Positions 1 through 9,370 of a stretch of 64,000 bases of DNA are shown here, piece by piece (positions within the stretch are counted from its first letter, which is position 1; each line of letters opens with the position of its first letter). Location: contig NZ_BBWW01000001.1 in the NCBI RefSeq assembly GCF_001485215.1, positions 2,914,001 to 2,978,000 on the forward strand, in the 5' to 3' direction. The notes beneath the pieces were generated by a model, which was not told the origin of the DNA, made no database searches, and saw only the letters and a program-made list of their open reading frames with translations. The translations under genes and the position numbers were made by a program. Origin of the DNA: Leptolyngbya sp. NIES-2104 (lineage in GTDB: Bacteria > Cyanobacteriota > Cyanobacteriia > Leptolyngbyales > Leptolyngbyaceae).

Positions 1-1
1 G

Positions 2-34
2 ATCGTGGCAATTGCGATCGGACTGGTGCTTTAG
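2..34 (+). CDS. Possible C-terminal end of a truncated upstream gene
   Basis: One open frame entering from the left edge encodes a hydrophobic tail (IVAIAIGLVL) before a TAG stop, which could be the end of a membrane protein. A second open frame ends at 39 with a hydrophilic peptide. Too little is present to choose between them or name a product. Confidence 0.25.
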   Translation: MVAIAIGLVL

Positions 35-64
35 AATAAGAACAACCTTTCTAGAGGTTTCATC

Positions 65-928
65 ATGCAGCCGAACTTGAGATTTCCTCCCGCGAATCAG
101 AAGCTTCTGACCATGTATGATTTGCCGAGTGAAGATCCAATGGAGTCCGGTTTGCCCGACGAATTTCATGACATTCAACCGCAATTACTCAGTCAAACGC
201 TTCGATTAGCGGATTATGACAGCGATCGCATTTTCACAGGCACAGATATCAATCTCTACTACGCGCCCGATCATCCTCGCTGGCATAAACGCCCGGATTG
301 GTTTCTTGTCGTGGATGTGCCGAGATTGTACGCGCAGGAAGATCTTAGATTGAGCTATGTCGCGTGGGATGAAGGTCGATCGCCCAGTGTCGTTGTTGAA
401 CTGCTTTCACCCGGTCGAGAGTTTGAAGATTTGGGCGCGTTTACCGATGAACTGATTGAGGAGGACATCCCGCACGATTTGCCGCCTTATACGATCGAAG
501 ACGATGAAACGGGCATCAAACCGCCCCACAAATTGCAAGTGTACGGGGAGATTTTACAAATTCCGTACTACTTTGTATTTAGTCGGTACAGCAATCGTTT
601 ACGGTTTTTCCAGTTCATCGACGGACGCTATCAGGAACAGCGAGTCGATCGAGAAAATCCGCGAGTCTGGCTCCCATTACTGGGAATTGGTTTAGGCGTT
701 TGGTACGGCAAATTTGAGAGATTTACACGCTCTTGGATTCGTTGGTACGATGCTGAGGGGAATTGGATTCCATCCTATCCAGAACGAATCGAGCAAGAGC
801 GACAAGCACGAGAACAGGCGGAATCTCAACTGAGACAGGTTGTGGTGAATTTATTGCGATCGGGAATGTCGATCGACCAAATTGCTCAAATCACTGGAAT
901 TTCTGAAGCTAAAATCCGCGAATTCTAG
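65..928 (+). CDS. Uma2 family (DUF820) endonuclease-like protein
   Basis: A 287-residue Uma2/DUF820 protein, a PD-(D/E)XK nuclease-fold family greatly expanded in cyanobacteria and of unclear role. The fold signature is visible as Pro77-Asp78 ahead of a hydrophobic strand, Glu112 in VVVELLSPGRE, and Lys156/Tyr160 before the strand IPYYFVF. Residues about 240-265 form a charged Gln/Glu/Arg-rich coiled coil, followed by a short helix-turn-helix-like tail (GMSIDQIAQITGISEAKI), an arrangement seen in the longer Uma2 subtype. AGAGG at 53-57 precedes the ATG. No partner gene is adjacent. Family assignment is firm; function is not known. Confidence 0.88.
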   Translation: MQPNLRFPPANQKLLTMYDLPSEDPMESGLPDEFHDIQPQLLSQTLRLADYDSDRIFTGTDINLYYAPDHPRWHKRPDWFLVVDVPRLYAQEDLRLSYVAWDEGRSPSVVVELLSPGREFEDLGAFTDELIEEDIPHDLPPYTIEDDETGIKPPHKLQVYGEILQIPYYFVFSRYSNRLRFFQFIDGRYQEQRVDRENPRVWLPLLGIGLGVWYGKFERFTRSWIRWYDAEGNWIPSYPERIEQERQAREQAESQLRQVVVNLLRSGMSIDQIAQITGISEAKIREF

Positions 929-972
929 TTTGGAATCGTGGCTTTTGAGTGTAGCGGACTAGGAGATTAAAT

Positions 973-1668
973 GTGGCATTCAAGACAGTTCTTGTAGCGG
1001 GGGCGAGTCGTGGAATCGGGCTTGCCGTAGCAGAACATTTAGCACTGCAGACTGAGCGATTGATTTCGGTATCGCGATCGACCTCTTCGATCGGAGAATG
1101 GATTCAAGCTGATTTATCGAATTTATCGGGTGTGGAAACAGTGGCGAAAGCGATCGGCAATGATCCGTTAGATGCACTACTTTACATGGGCGGAACTTGG
1201 GAAACTCACGCTTTTACCGATCAGTACAAATTTGAAGACTGCTCAGATGCCGATATTGCAACTGTGATTGCAGTGAATTTAATCGCGCCGATTCGATTGG
1301 TGAAAGCCTTGTTGCCTGCACTACGGAAATCTGAGAATCCGAAAATTGTGTTTATGGGTGCGCTTTCGGGTTGTGAGAATGTTCCGGGGCGCGAAGTAGC
1401 GAATAGTGCTTCTAAGTTTGGATTGCGTGGAGTCGTGCATTCTTTACGGGAAGAATTGCGATCGCAGCAAATCGGCGTAACCGTAATCAATCCCGGCAAT
1501 ATTGGAACATCCGAAGTTTTAGCAGATTTGGCATCAGAAAATTTGCTCGGTGGTGAAGCGATTCCGCTCACTGATCTGCTGAAAATTATCGATTGCATTC
1601 TCTCAGTGTCAAGAGCAACTTGCATTAAAGAAATTGATGTGCCTGCAATGTTGGGAACTTGGGCTTAA
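973..1668 (+). CDS. SDR-family protein lacking the catalytic tyrosine
   Basis: A 231-residue short-chain dehydrogenase/reductase fold protein. The N-terminal nucleotide-binding motif is clear (GASRGIG, residues 10-16), and Ser132 and Lys148 are at the expected catalytic positions. The active-site Tyr of YxxxK is replaced by Asn144 (NSASK), so ordinary SDR chemistry is doubtful. The start is GTG at 973, with AGGAG at 961-965; an ATG at 971 is out of frame. The gene converges on exonuclease III and the stop codons overlap by 4 bases. It may be a divergent enzyme or a nucleotide-binding pseudoenzyme; the substrate is unknown. Confidence 0.85.
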   Translation: MAFKTVLVAGASRGIGLAVAEHLALQTERLISVSRSTSSIGEWIQADLSNLSGVETVAKAIGNDPLDALLYMGGTWETHAFTDQYKFEDCSDADIATVIAVNLIAPIRLVKALLPALRKSENPKIVFMGALSGCENVPGREVANSASKFGLRGVVHSLREELRSQQIGVTVINPGNIGTSEVLADLASENLLGGEAIPLTDLLKIIDCILSVSRATCIKEIDVPAMLGTWA

Positions 1669-2453
1669 GCGAGTTCCACGATTACAGGAGTATGATCGCT
1701 CGGTTGTTCGAGTTCACGAGGAGCACGATCGATCACACAACCAACCGCCCGATCGTATAAATCCGGTGTCAAATAGTGGTGATCAATCCGCCATCCCGCA
1801 TTCCGACGAAATCCAGCCGATCGATAATCCCACCAGCTATAGTGTCCGCCTTCGATCGTGAATTTCCGAAACGCATCAGACAATCCCAACTCTAAAACAT
1901 GACGCAACGCTTCACGCTCTACATCGGTTGCCATCACTTGTTTTTCACGTCCTTTTGAATTGTGAATATCGATATCTTCAAGTGCAATATTAAAATCACC
2001 ACAAACGAGAAGCGAAGGGGATTCTTGAAGCAATACTTGTAGATATTCGCGTAGAACTTTCAACCAACGTAATTTGTATTCGTATTTCTCACTGCCAACG
2101 GCTGAACCATTCGGAACATAAAGATCAACAATCCGAACACCATTGAGAACAGTACTGATGACACGCTTTTGGTCATCTAAATCGCCTACAGTTTCAGCAG
2201 GGAGAATTGCACTGAAACCCATATCTACTTTTTGTAGCGGCGATCGACTAATCAACGCAACGCCGTTGTAGCTCTTTTGCCCGAACGCATAAGCGTAATA
2301 GCCTACTTCTGCGATCGCAGCATGAGGAAATAATTCATCGATCACCTTCGTTTCTTGCACACATAAAAGATCGATCGGGTTTTGTTTCAGCCAATCCGTA
2401 ACATGAGAAAGGCGCGTCCGAATCGAATTGACATTCCAAGTTGCAATCTTCAT
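1665..2453 (-). CDS. xth: Exodeoxyribonuclease III
   Basis: A 262-residue exonuclease III / AP-endonuclease (EEP superfamily), which cleaves DNA at abasic sites and degrades 3' ends in base-excision repair in the cytoplasm. Catalytic residues are all visible: Asn7 in TWNVNSIR, Glu34 in CVQETK, Tyr112, Asp153 and Asn155 in GDFN, Asp224 and the C-terminal Asp253-His254 pair in PSDHTP. Length is normal for the family. Transcribed towards the SDR gene, with a 4-base tail-to-tail overlap. The ATG lies at 2451-2453; the upstream ribosome site is weak. Confidence 0.95.
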   Translation of the reverse strand: MKIATWNVNSIRTRLSHVTDWLKQNPIDLLCVQETKVIDELFPHAAIAEVGYYAYAFGQKSYNGVALISRSPLQKVDMGFSAILPAETVGDLDDQKRVISTVLNGVRIVDLYVPNGSAVGSEKYEYKLRWLKVLREYLQVLLQESPSLLVCGDFNIALEDIDIHNSKGREKQVMATDVEREALRHVLELGLSDAFRKFTIEGGHYSWWDYRSAGFRRNAGWRIDHHYLTPDLYDRAVGCVIDRAPRELEQPSDHTPVIVELA

Positions 2454-2488
2454 AGGTGAGATGAAATCAAACGGATTCCATCATCTCA

Positions 2489-3754
2489 CTAAATTAGCGA
2501 TCGTAATGCGGTTGCGACTTCTCGTGCGGATTGATAGCGATCGCTTGGATTCGGTTCGGTTAACTGATATAAAACTTCGATCAATTCAGGCAGTAATCCC
2601 GGAATCAAATCGGGACTGAAGCGATAATCCTGCCGCCATTGACGATAAAACAGACGCGGTTGTTGAGCGGAAATTAAGAAGGCTAACGTTGTCCCGATCG
2701 CATATAAATCTGATAGATAAGTCGCCTGTCCATTCTTCTGTTCAGGAGCAAGATAAGCGGCAGCAGTTTCATCGAGATCGAGTCCCCGGACGCTTCCGAA
2801 ATCTACTAGCGCTAACTCATAAGAAGAAGTGGAATGAGCGCGATGGATCAGATTTTGAGGGCGGATGTCTTGATGCAGAACAGGCGGCGATTGAGTGTGA
2901 AGATAATCGAGAATTTCGCACACCTCGATCATCCAGGCGATCGCTTGTTTGAGATCAACTTTTCCATGATCGAGAATGTGCTGATCTAACGTCTTGCCCT
3001 CGATCATTTCGGTGACGAGAAACGGCTGCCCATCAATGCGAAAAAAATCGCGCCACCGAGGAAGACCAGGATGATTCAACTGTTTGAGCATTTTCGCCTG
3101 ACGTTCAAACAGAGAAAGCGCCTGCGGATGATTGATCCAAGTGGGATTTAGCGTTTTGAGTAAAACTGTTTCGCCCGACCGCTGACCGAGATAAGTCATG
3201 CCCACTTTTCCCTGACTCAGAAGCTCGATCGAGTAATAGTTTCCAATCACCGAATCGTCTTGCTTGCGAATCCATTCTTCGCTGGGTCGCCCCGCTGACG
3301 TATCCATCGTGGTTTTAGAATCGGTCACAATCGTCTGCATTTTTAGCAACGGTTGAGTTTTTTTATCCTCTTCCGCATCATTGAATGGAAGATTGAGAGC
3401 TGGAACGCGGACAGATTCTAGCGTTCGCTTCATGTTGAGCGTATCAGAACGATCGAGATGAATTTGGAGATTCGGACCCGATCGCGCTAACCGAAAAATC
3501 ATGCCATCGCGCACAGGTAACTGAGAAATTCGTTTGCCTTCAAAGTACGTCCCATTTGCGCCGAGGCTGACCAATTCCCAAGACGAATTCACCCGCCGAA
3601 GTTCGGCATGGTAGCGAGACACCACGGCACTATAGAGCACGACTTGATTATCCGTTGATCGACCCACACGAACGATCGTGGATTCGTCAAAAGTCCAGTG
3701 CTGGACGGGCGTTAGTTGGACTGGATGTAAGAGAGTTAAAGTAATCACATTCAC
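2489..3754 (-). CDS. FHA domain-serine/threonine protein kinase
   Basis: A 421-residue signalling protein. Residues about 1-105 form an FHA phosphothreonine-binding domain (Gly31-Arg32, Ser46-Arg47-x-His49, Asn68-Gly69). After a linker of about 60 residues comes a Hanks-type kinase domain (about 170-421) with ATP-binding Lys200, likely helix-C Glu217, catalytic HQD at 294-296, Asn301, Asp318-Phe-Gly and an APEQ segment. The catalytic loop reads HQDIRPQN instead of HRDLKPxN, so the loop Lys is Arg. No membrane segment is seen, so it is probably cytosolic. It starts at GTG. The linker is Thr-rich and could be autophosphorylated and bound by the FHA domain (inference). Substrates are unknown. 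Confidence 0.92.
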   Translation of the reverse strand: MNVITLTLLHPVQLTPVQHWTFDESTIVRVGRSTDNQVVLYSAVVSRYHAELRRVNSSWELVSLGANGTYFEGKRISQLPVRDGMIFRLARSGPNLQIHLDRSDTLNMKRTLESVRVPALNLPFNDAEEDKKTQPLLKMQTIVTDSKTTMDTSAGRPSEEWIRKQDDSVIGNYYSIELLSQGKVGMTYLGQRSGETVLLKTLNPTWINHPQALSLFERQAKMLKQLNHPGLPRWRDFFRIDGQPFLVTEMIEGKTLDQHILDHGKVDLKQAIAWMIEVCEILDYLHTQSPPVLHQDIRPQNLIHRAHSTSSYELALVDFGSVRGLDLDETAAAYLAPEQKNGQATYLSDLYAIGTTLAFLISAQQPRLFYRQWRQDYRFSPDLIPGLLPELIEVLYQLTEPNPSDRYQSAREVATALRSLI

Positions 3755-4011
3755 GCCACAGAAGCTTGGACGAAATAGAACACAGAAATGACATTGCTTT
3801 CAGGAATTTGGTACGGATGAAAACCTAAGAAAAAGATGTAATCAATGTAACTCAGAGCTTCAAAACTGATGCAGAAATTATTTGAAATCGAGCGATCGAA
3901 CTGGTTTCAAAATTCCCAGAAATTCCCTGCTTTCTAACGCCCGCGCTCCATCTTTGCCGTGACCCCCTATACTGTACATTTGGGATTTGAGCAGAAAATA
4001 GGGAGACTGGT

Positions 4012-5469
4012 ATGGCATCCATTCGCGAGTTGCATCAACAACTCATCCGCAAAGAGCGATCGGCAGTAGAAATTGTGCAAGAGTCACTCAATCAGATTCA
4101 GGCACTCGAACCAAAGCTGCACAGTTTTTTGCAGGTGACGGGCGATCGCGCTTTGGAACACGCGAAACAAATCGATGCCAAAATTGCCGCAGGTGAGGAA
4201 ATCGGATTACTGGCAGGAATTCCGATCGGAATTAAAGATAATCTCTGTACTCAAGGCGTTCCGACCACTTGCGCTTCTAAAATTCTGCAAAACTTTGTGC
4301 CCCCGTATGAGTCAACCGTGACGCAGAAATTGATCGATGCGGGTGCGGTGATGGTCGGCAAAACGAATCTCGATGAATTCGCAATGGGCGGATCGTCTGA
4401 AACTTCCGCGTTTGCGAAAACAGCGAATCCTTGGGATACGTCACGGGTTCCAGGCGGATCGTCTGGGGGATCAGCGGCGGCGGTTGCGGGGGGAGAATGT
4501 CCGATCGCATTAGGGTCTGATACAGGTGGATCAATTCGTCAGCCTGCTTCGTTCTGCGGCATTGTCGGAATGAAGCCAACTTACGGACTGGTTTCGCGAT
4601 ACGGATTAGTCGCGTTTGCGTCGTCGCTGGATCAGATTGGACCATTTGCGCGATCGGTAGAAGACACAGCGATTTTGTTAAATGCGATCGCAGGTTACGA
4701 TCCCAAAGATTCCACCAGTCTGAAAGTTGAAATTCCCGACTACACGCAGTTTCTGACTTCTGACCTCAAAGGAAAGCGCGTTGGAATTATCAAAGAAACG
4801 TTTGGCGAAGGGCTTGATCCAGAAGTGGAAAAAGCAGTGAGAAGCGCGATCGATCAACTCAAAGCGCTAGGAGCCGAAGTTAAAGAAATTTCCTGTCCTC
4901 GATTCCGCTATGGAATTGCAGCGTATTACATTATTGCGCCTTCGGAAGCTTCCGCGAATTTGGCTCGATATGATGGCGTGAAATATGGAGCGCGGATCGA
5001 AGAGGCTGAGAATTTAATGGAAATGTATACGAAAACGCGATCGCAAGGATTCGGTGCAGAAGTCAAACGCCGGATCATGATTGGAACGTATGCGCTGTCT
5101 GCTGGATATTACGATGCGTACTATTTGAAGGCGCAGAAAGTGAGAACCCTGATTAAACAAGATTTTGAAGCGGCGTTTGAGCAAGTGGATGTGTTAGTTT
5201 CACCGACTGCACCGACGACCGCATTTAAGTTAGGCGATAAGTCGCAAGATCCACTCAGTATGTATCTGATCGATTTGATGACGATTCCGGTGAATTTGGC
5301 GGGACTGCCGGGGATGAGTGTGCCGTGTGGATTTGATTCGCAGGGTTTACCGATCGGGCTTCAAATTATCGGCAATGTGTTGCGCGAGGATCAAATTTTT
5401 CAAGTGGCATCGGCGTATGAGCGATCGACGGATTGGCATACACGATCGCCCAACAGGTTAACAGCCTAG
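4012..5469 (+). CDS. gatA: Asp-tRNA(Asn)/Glu-tRNA(Gln) amidotransferase subunit A
   Basis: A 485-residue amidase-signature enzyme: the glutaminase subunit of GatCAB, which converts Glu-tRNA(Gln) (and Asp-tRNA(Asn)) to the amidated form. The Ser-cisSer-Lys triad is complete: Lys75 in PIGIKDN, Ser150 in the glycine/serine loop and Ser174 in TGGSIR, with the same 75- and 99-residue spacing as characterised GatA. Length is normal. gatB and gatC are not in the window, usual for cyanobacteria where the subunits are scattered. GGGAG at 4001-4005 precedes the ATG. A TATACT at 3968-3973 might be a -10 element, without a convincing -35. Confidence 0.96.
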   Translation: MASIRELHQQLIRKERSAVEIVQESLNQIQALEPKLHSFLQVTGDRALEHAKQIDAKIAAGEEIGLLAGIPIGIKDNLCTQGVPTTCASKILQNFVPPYESTVTQKLIDAGAVMVGKTNLDEFAMGGSSETSAFAKTANPWDTSRVPGGSSGGSAAAVAGGECPIALGSDTGGSIRQPASFCGIVGMKPTYGLVSRYGLVAFASSLDQIGPFARSVEDTAILLNAIAGYDPKDSTSLKVEIPDYTQFLTSDLKGKRVGIIKETFGEGLDPEVEKAVRSAIDQLKALGAEVKEISCPRFRYGIAAYYIIAPSEASANLARYDGVKYGARIEEAENLMEMYTKTRSQGFGAEVKRRIMIGTYALSAGYYDAYYLKAQKVRTLIKQDFEAAFEQVDVLVSPTAPTTAFKLGDKSQDPLSMYLIDLMTIPVNLAGLPGMSVPCGFDSQGLPIGLQIIGNVLREDQIFQVASAYERSTDWHTRSPNRLTA

Positions 5470-5502
5470 AATCAAAGCAGCGCTTTCAGAGGTACACCAA
5501 GA

Positions 5503-5703
5503 ATGTCAACGCTCGAACAAATCGAAGCCGCAATTCTAACGCTGCCAGCCGAAGAGTTTCAGCGGCTTCGGCAGTGGTTCTTTGACTTGGATTATCAGCG
5601 ATGGGATGAGCAGCTAGAACAAGATATTGCAGAGGGCAAGTTAGATGCTTTAGCAGAAGAAGCGATCGCTGAGTTTAAAGCGGGGCGCTATCGAGAAATC
5701 TAA
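5503..5703 (+). CDS. Small antitoxin-like protein (RelB/ParD type), apparently orphan
   Basis: A 66-residue acidic protein whose start (TLEQIEAAILTLPAEEFQRLRQWF) and end (AEEAIAEFKAGRYREI) match small cyanobacterial type II antitoxins usually followed at once by a RelE/ParE-family toxin. Here the stop overlaps an ATG (TAATG, 5701-5705) that opens a frame of only 8 codons (MHYATRMN) before TGA at 5727-5729. Beyond it lies the convergent MFS gene, leaving no room for a toxin. It lies 33 bases after gatA and may be cotranscribed with it. Family assignment is by pattern only. Confidence 0.7.
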   Translation: MSTLEQIEAAILTLPAEEFQRLRQWFFDLDYQRWDEQLEQDIAEGKLDALAEEAIAEFKAGRYREI

Positions 5704-5745
5704 TGCACTACGCAACTCGCATGAACTGAGATCAACACTGTTAAT

Positions 5746-7419
5746 TCACGCATTTCTTTTACTCCCACTCGATGGATATTTGGGCAGTGTGATGGTTAGT
5801 AGAAAACACGCACCAGTAAACAGCAGCGCAACCATTAAAGAGGTCTGCATTCCCGAAGTGGTCGCTTCCTGACTAATCCGGTTGAGGGCAGGCACGATCG
5901 AGGGTGGCACTTTGTTCACTACGGCGGCGGTCAATTCTTGCCGAGAAAGCGTCTGAATCATTTCTTGCAGTGTCGCAATCAGCCGCGCTCTTTGAGCCGG
6001 CTCAACCGTCTGCCCCATCTGTTGCAAAACGCCATCTACCACATCTCGCGACGCATAAAAAATCAGCGATGTCCCTAGAATGGCTCTGCCGAGCGAATTG
6101 CCCAAATTTTGCACCGGATTGTAGATTCCGGTTCCTTCAATTCGATCGTTCTCGGCGGCTGAATAAGTCAAGCGGCTAATCGGTGGCGTAAATAATCCGG
6201 AGCCGATGCCCATTACCACTAGCCCTGGCAACAGATCAACGGGTGTCACTTGAAGCGTGAGACTGCGATATAACATGAAGATTCCAGTCGCCAAAAGCGC
6301 TAATCCTCCAAAGACAATAAACTTGGGCGGACACCGCTGAAATGCAGTCGCTCCATTACGATCGCTCCCCAGTCCTAGCAGTTTGAGCGACCCAATCACG
6401 ACTACAGTTTTTGTGAGATTGAAAGGCACGATCGTCAATGCTGTCCGATACGGATCAAGCCCTAATGCCAAAGGCACATACTGAAACAAATTAAACTGCA
6501 CTCCAGCTGTAATCAGCGTGTGCAGCATCGCCGCCAACATTCCCAAGACAAATGCTGGCTTTCGTAGCAGTCCAGCCCGCAGAATTGAAGCGCCCCCTTT
6601 TCTCGCTTGTCGTCGCTGCCAAAAGCCAAAGAAGCCTAGAAGAATCAAGCCCACAGCGATCAGTGGGGGCACGATCGACAATGGAAACGGCGGCACAACG
6701 AATTCCCCGATCGTCAATACGCGCTTTGGCTCCCACCAGCCAAACTCCATCGACAGACTCACCCCGCTGAGAATTAATCCTAATCCTAGAAACGAAAGCA
6801 GTCCGCCAATCCAGTCGATCGGTTGGTCACAGTACACACACAGTTGAGGCAGAGATCGCCGTCGAAACCAAATCGCAATCAGCGCCAACAGCGACGGTGC
6901 AAACGCCCATCGCCACCCGATCCAAGACGCAAGAAAGCCACCCAACAGCGACCCCATCAAGCTTCCTACTGTCGATACCACGATCAGTCCGACGGTCGCC
7001 TGCTCTACGGTTTTCCCTCGATAAACGAGATCGACGAATGTCCAAGGTGTACTCACTAACGGAGTCGCTGCCATGCCAGTGAGCACCGCGAAACTAATCG
7101 CCAGAATTGCGATCGAAGGACTCAGAGCCGTGATACCAATTCCCGTGCCATAAAGCGCCAACCCTCCTAAAAAAACGCGTGTGCGCCCGAAATAGCGGCA
7201 GAGATTTTCAGTCGTGGGCGCAAACGCGGCGGTCGTCAACGAAAACAGCACCAAAACGGTCTGAATCGCTCCGATGCTCGACTCAAAATCACGCACGATC
7301 GCGGGCATGATCGCAGGCAATACGCCCACATTGTACGAAACCATCCAGACCGTTAAGCCGATGACTCTGAATGGGGACGTTCGGCTTAACAGCGGATCAG
7401 TGTGCGTCGTCTCAGTCAT
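5746..7419 (-). CDS. MFS transporter, DHA2-like drug/solute exporter
   Basis: A 557-residue polytopic inner-membrane protein of the major facilitator superfamily. The N-terminal part shows the usual series of helices, with motif-A-like ENLCRYFGRTRVFLGG after helix 2 and a motif-C-like glycine-rich helix (VGSLMGSLLGGFLASWIGWRWAF). The length suits a 14-helix DHA2-type proton antiporter. A long soluble-looking stretch lies before the last helix. The choloylglycine-hydrolase gene ends only 6 bases upstream on the same strand, so the two are probably cotranscribed. Substrate cannot be told from sequence. Confidence 0.88.
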   Translation of the reverse strand: MTETTHTDPLLSRTSPFRVIGLTVWMVSYNVGVLPAIMPAIVRDFESSIGAIQTVLVLFSLTTAAFAPTTENLCRYFGRTRVFLGGLALYGTGIGITALSPSIAILAISFAVLTGMAATPLVSTPWTFVDLVYRGKTVEQATVGLIVVSTVGSLMGSLLGGFLASWIGWRWAFAPSLLALIAIWFRRRSLPQLCVYCDQPIDWIGGLLSFLGLGLILSGVSLSMEFGWWEPKRVLTIGEFVVPPFPLSIVPPLIAVGLILLGFFGFWQRRQARKGGASILRAGLLRKPAFVLGMLAAMLHTLITAGVQFNLFQYVPLALGLDPYRTALTIVPFNLTKTVVVIGSLKLLGLGSDRNGATAFQRCPPKFIVFGGLALLATGIFMLYRSLTLQVTPVDLLPGLVVMGIGSGLFTPPISRLTYSAAENDRIEGTGIYNPVQNLGNSLGRAILGTSLIFYASRDVVDGVLQQMGQTVEPAQRARLIATLQEMIQTLSRQELTAAVVNKVPPSIVPALNRISQEATTSGMQTSLMVALLFTGACFLLTITLPKYPSSGSKRNA

Positions 7420-7425
7420 TTTGTT

Positions 7426-8526
7426 CTAAGCCTTGAGAAACCTCATCGGTTCAGTGGGTTGAAACTGGGCTGACGTATCACCCGCGAAAATTGCTCCGTC
7501 GGTCAGCGTCAGTTTTTTAACGGGACTGCCTTCTGTAAAATCCAGGTTATCCAGATTGACCCAAAAAACATTCGGACTGCGGACGGACTCGAAAAAGAAG
7601 CGTTTGTTGGTGTGATCTGCAACAGTGCGCCAAATCGTTGAGGAAATATTAGGCTGACTCGGTGTACTAATGCCCATCGGTACAGACGCATTGCGAATCA
7701 CCGAAAAGACAGCGGCGACTCCTTCGATCGCATTCGCCGTTTTTGGAATCACATTGATGTAGAACGAGGCACGAACAAATCGATCGGCGGCGCGATTCGT
7801 ACCGGGAAGCATGGTTGTTCCCCCGATCGATTGCCAATATTCATTCAACGCTAACTGCTTACTATAGGTCGGAGAGTTGGTCATTACCCGATAATCCGGG
7901 CTGTGGTGAATCGTCAACTTACCTTCCACATATTCAAAGATGGCTGAATCGCCTGTTGGATCTGAGATTGAAAGATGAATTGTTCCAGGTTTACCATCGG
8001 GTGAGGTTACAGGCACGACGTAAAAAGATTCTTGCTCGATCGCGCTAACCGCCTCACTTACAGTGGCGAAATTATCCAGTACATACTGCGCCCATAGCGA
8101 TAATGATAAAGGCTGACAAGTCTCGCTAACCGGAGCAATTGGATACTGAGTTTCGGGAAGGTATAGCAAGTTCGCAAACAGTCCTTGCTCGTTCATGCCG
8201 TCTGCGATGCCCACGTCCCAACCTGAAACGCCGACACTACCATGTTTTGAAACCCAGCGAATCGAGTTTTCCCCTGCTGCCCCATCGCGCTCAATGCCCC
8301 GTGGGAAAGCCCAGAGATTGCTCTTCATATCGTTGAGCCAGTCCATCGTGCGCCCGGTGATAACGAGATCGTCAAGTCCTCGATAGATGGCACGAGTACA
8401 ACCGATCATGATTGGGATAGATAGCAGTCCTGTGAAATCCTCGATCGAGAAACTCAATCGCTCCTGAAAGCTAGACACAAATTGCAGCAAAAAAGAACCG
8501 ATCGTATTGCAAAGATCAGGATACAT
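7426..8526 (-). CDS. Linear amide C-N hydrolase, choloylglycine hydrolase/penicillin V acylase family
   Basis: An Ntn-hydrolase of the choloylglycine hydrolase family that cleaves linear amides such as bile-salt conjugates, penicillin V or acyl-homoserine lactones. Family landmarks are clear: CTRAIYRG with candidate nucleophile Cys43, TGRTMDW (Arg59, Asp62), DGMNEQGL, TNSPTY and PGTNRAADRFVR. The enzyme needs Cys at the mature N-terminus, yet 42 residues precede it here and they do not look like a standard signal peptide. An in-frame ATG at 8407-8409 would put only Met-Ile-Gly before the Cys and may be the real start. Six bases separate it from the MFS gene. The natural substrate is unknown. 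Confidence 0.88.
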   Translation of the reverse strand: MYPDLCNTIGSFLLQFVSSFQERLSFSIEDFTGLLSIPIMIGCTRAIYRGLDDLVITGRTMDWLNDMKSNLWAFPRGIERDGAAGENSIRWVSKHGSVGVSGWDVGIADGMNEQGLFANLLYLPETQYPIAPVSETCQPLSLSLWAQYVLDNFATVSEAVSAIEQESFYVVPVTSPDGKPGTIHLSISDPTGDSAIFEYVEGKLTIHHSPDYRVMTNSPTYSKQLALNEYWQSIGGTTMLPGTNRAADRFVRASFYINVIPKTANAIEGVAAVFSVIRNASVPMGISTPSQPNISSTIWRTVADHTNKRFFFESVRSPNVFWVNLDNLDFTEGSPVKKLTLTDGAIFAGDTSAQFQPTEPMRFLKA

Positions 8527-8591
8527 AAAATGATGCTTGGTAGTCGTAGAAGAAATTCTACAGCAAGCAGAAGGTATGAGAAGGTGTAGTC

Positions 8592-9248
8592 TTATTGCTT
8601 CGATCGCACTTCAAAACTCGGTTTCGCCACGACCGCAATTCCTAACACTCGAATTTGATGACGATGTAACACTTGAATGGCGGCGCGGGCGGTGGCTCCA
8701 GTGGTGTAAATATCGTCAATTAAAAGCACTTGACGATCGCGGCAAATTTTTCCAATCTCAAATACTTGAGATAGCATTTGTTCTCGTTGTTTTGGCGATA
8801 GATTAAACAAAGCTTCGGTGGCTCGAATTCGCTGTAATCCTTGGGGTTGATGCAGATCGCCACTGAGATTACAAAAGGCGCGAGAAATTAATTCTGCTTG
8901 GTTGTATCCGCGTTGTTTTTGTTTCTCAGTGTGTAGCGGAATTGGAACGACTGTCAGCTTATTTTTAGTTAAACCTGCTTCTAACCACGATCGCGCTAAA
9001 GCTTCTCCAAGCGGTACGGCAAGTTCTGAATATTGATCGTATTTCAATCTTGAAATTGTGCGTTTCAGCGTATCGGTATAGCTTCCCCAAGCAAAAAGTT
9101 TTGGCTGTTGATTCCAGAATTGTGTGGGGTTGGGAAAACGATCGCGCTCTAAACGGCGTTGGCAATCGAGACAAAACGGCTCAGAGGTTGGGCGATCGCA
9201 TAATGCACATGATTTTTGCAGAACGAAATTGAAGAAATTGCCGAACAT
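8592..9248 (-). CDS. comF: ComF family protein (phosphoribosyltransferase-like)
   Basis: A ComF/GntX-type protein. An N-terminal zinc ribbon (Cys14, Cys17, Cys26, Cys29) is followed by a type I phosphoribosyltransferase domain with the PRPP-binding motif VLLIDDIYTTGATA. ComF proteins are needed for DNA uptake in transformable bacteria, including some cyanobacteria; the biochemical reaction is not settled. I chose the ATG at 9246-9248 (218 residues); an in-frame TTG 42 bases upstream would give 232 residues with an untypical N-terminus. Confidence 0.9.
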   Translation of the reverse strand: MFGNFFNFVLQKSCALCDRPTSEPFCLDCQRRLERDRFPNPTQFWNQQPKLFAWGSYTDTLKRTISRLKYDQYSELAVPLGEALARSWLEAGLTKNKLTVVPIPLHTEKQKQRGYNQAELISRAFCNLSGDLHQPQGLQRIRATEALFNLSPKQREQMLSQVFEIGKICRDRQVLLIDDIYTTGATARAAIQVLHRHQIRVLGIAVVAKPSFEVRSKQ

Positions 9249-9370
9249 TTGAAGCGACCAGAATCTTAACGTTAAGATGCCCGATCCCAAACATTCATTT
9301 ATTCTGAGGAATTCCAGATTGCCCGATCGCGTCTCCTACAATCAGAAATCATTCTGGTGAACTGCCAAAC

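Noticed and set aside
1221-1625. 134-residue minus-strand frame in the first SDR gene
   Set aside because: Shadow frame antisense to a clear SDR coding sequence.
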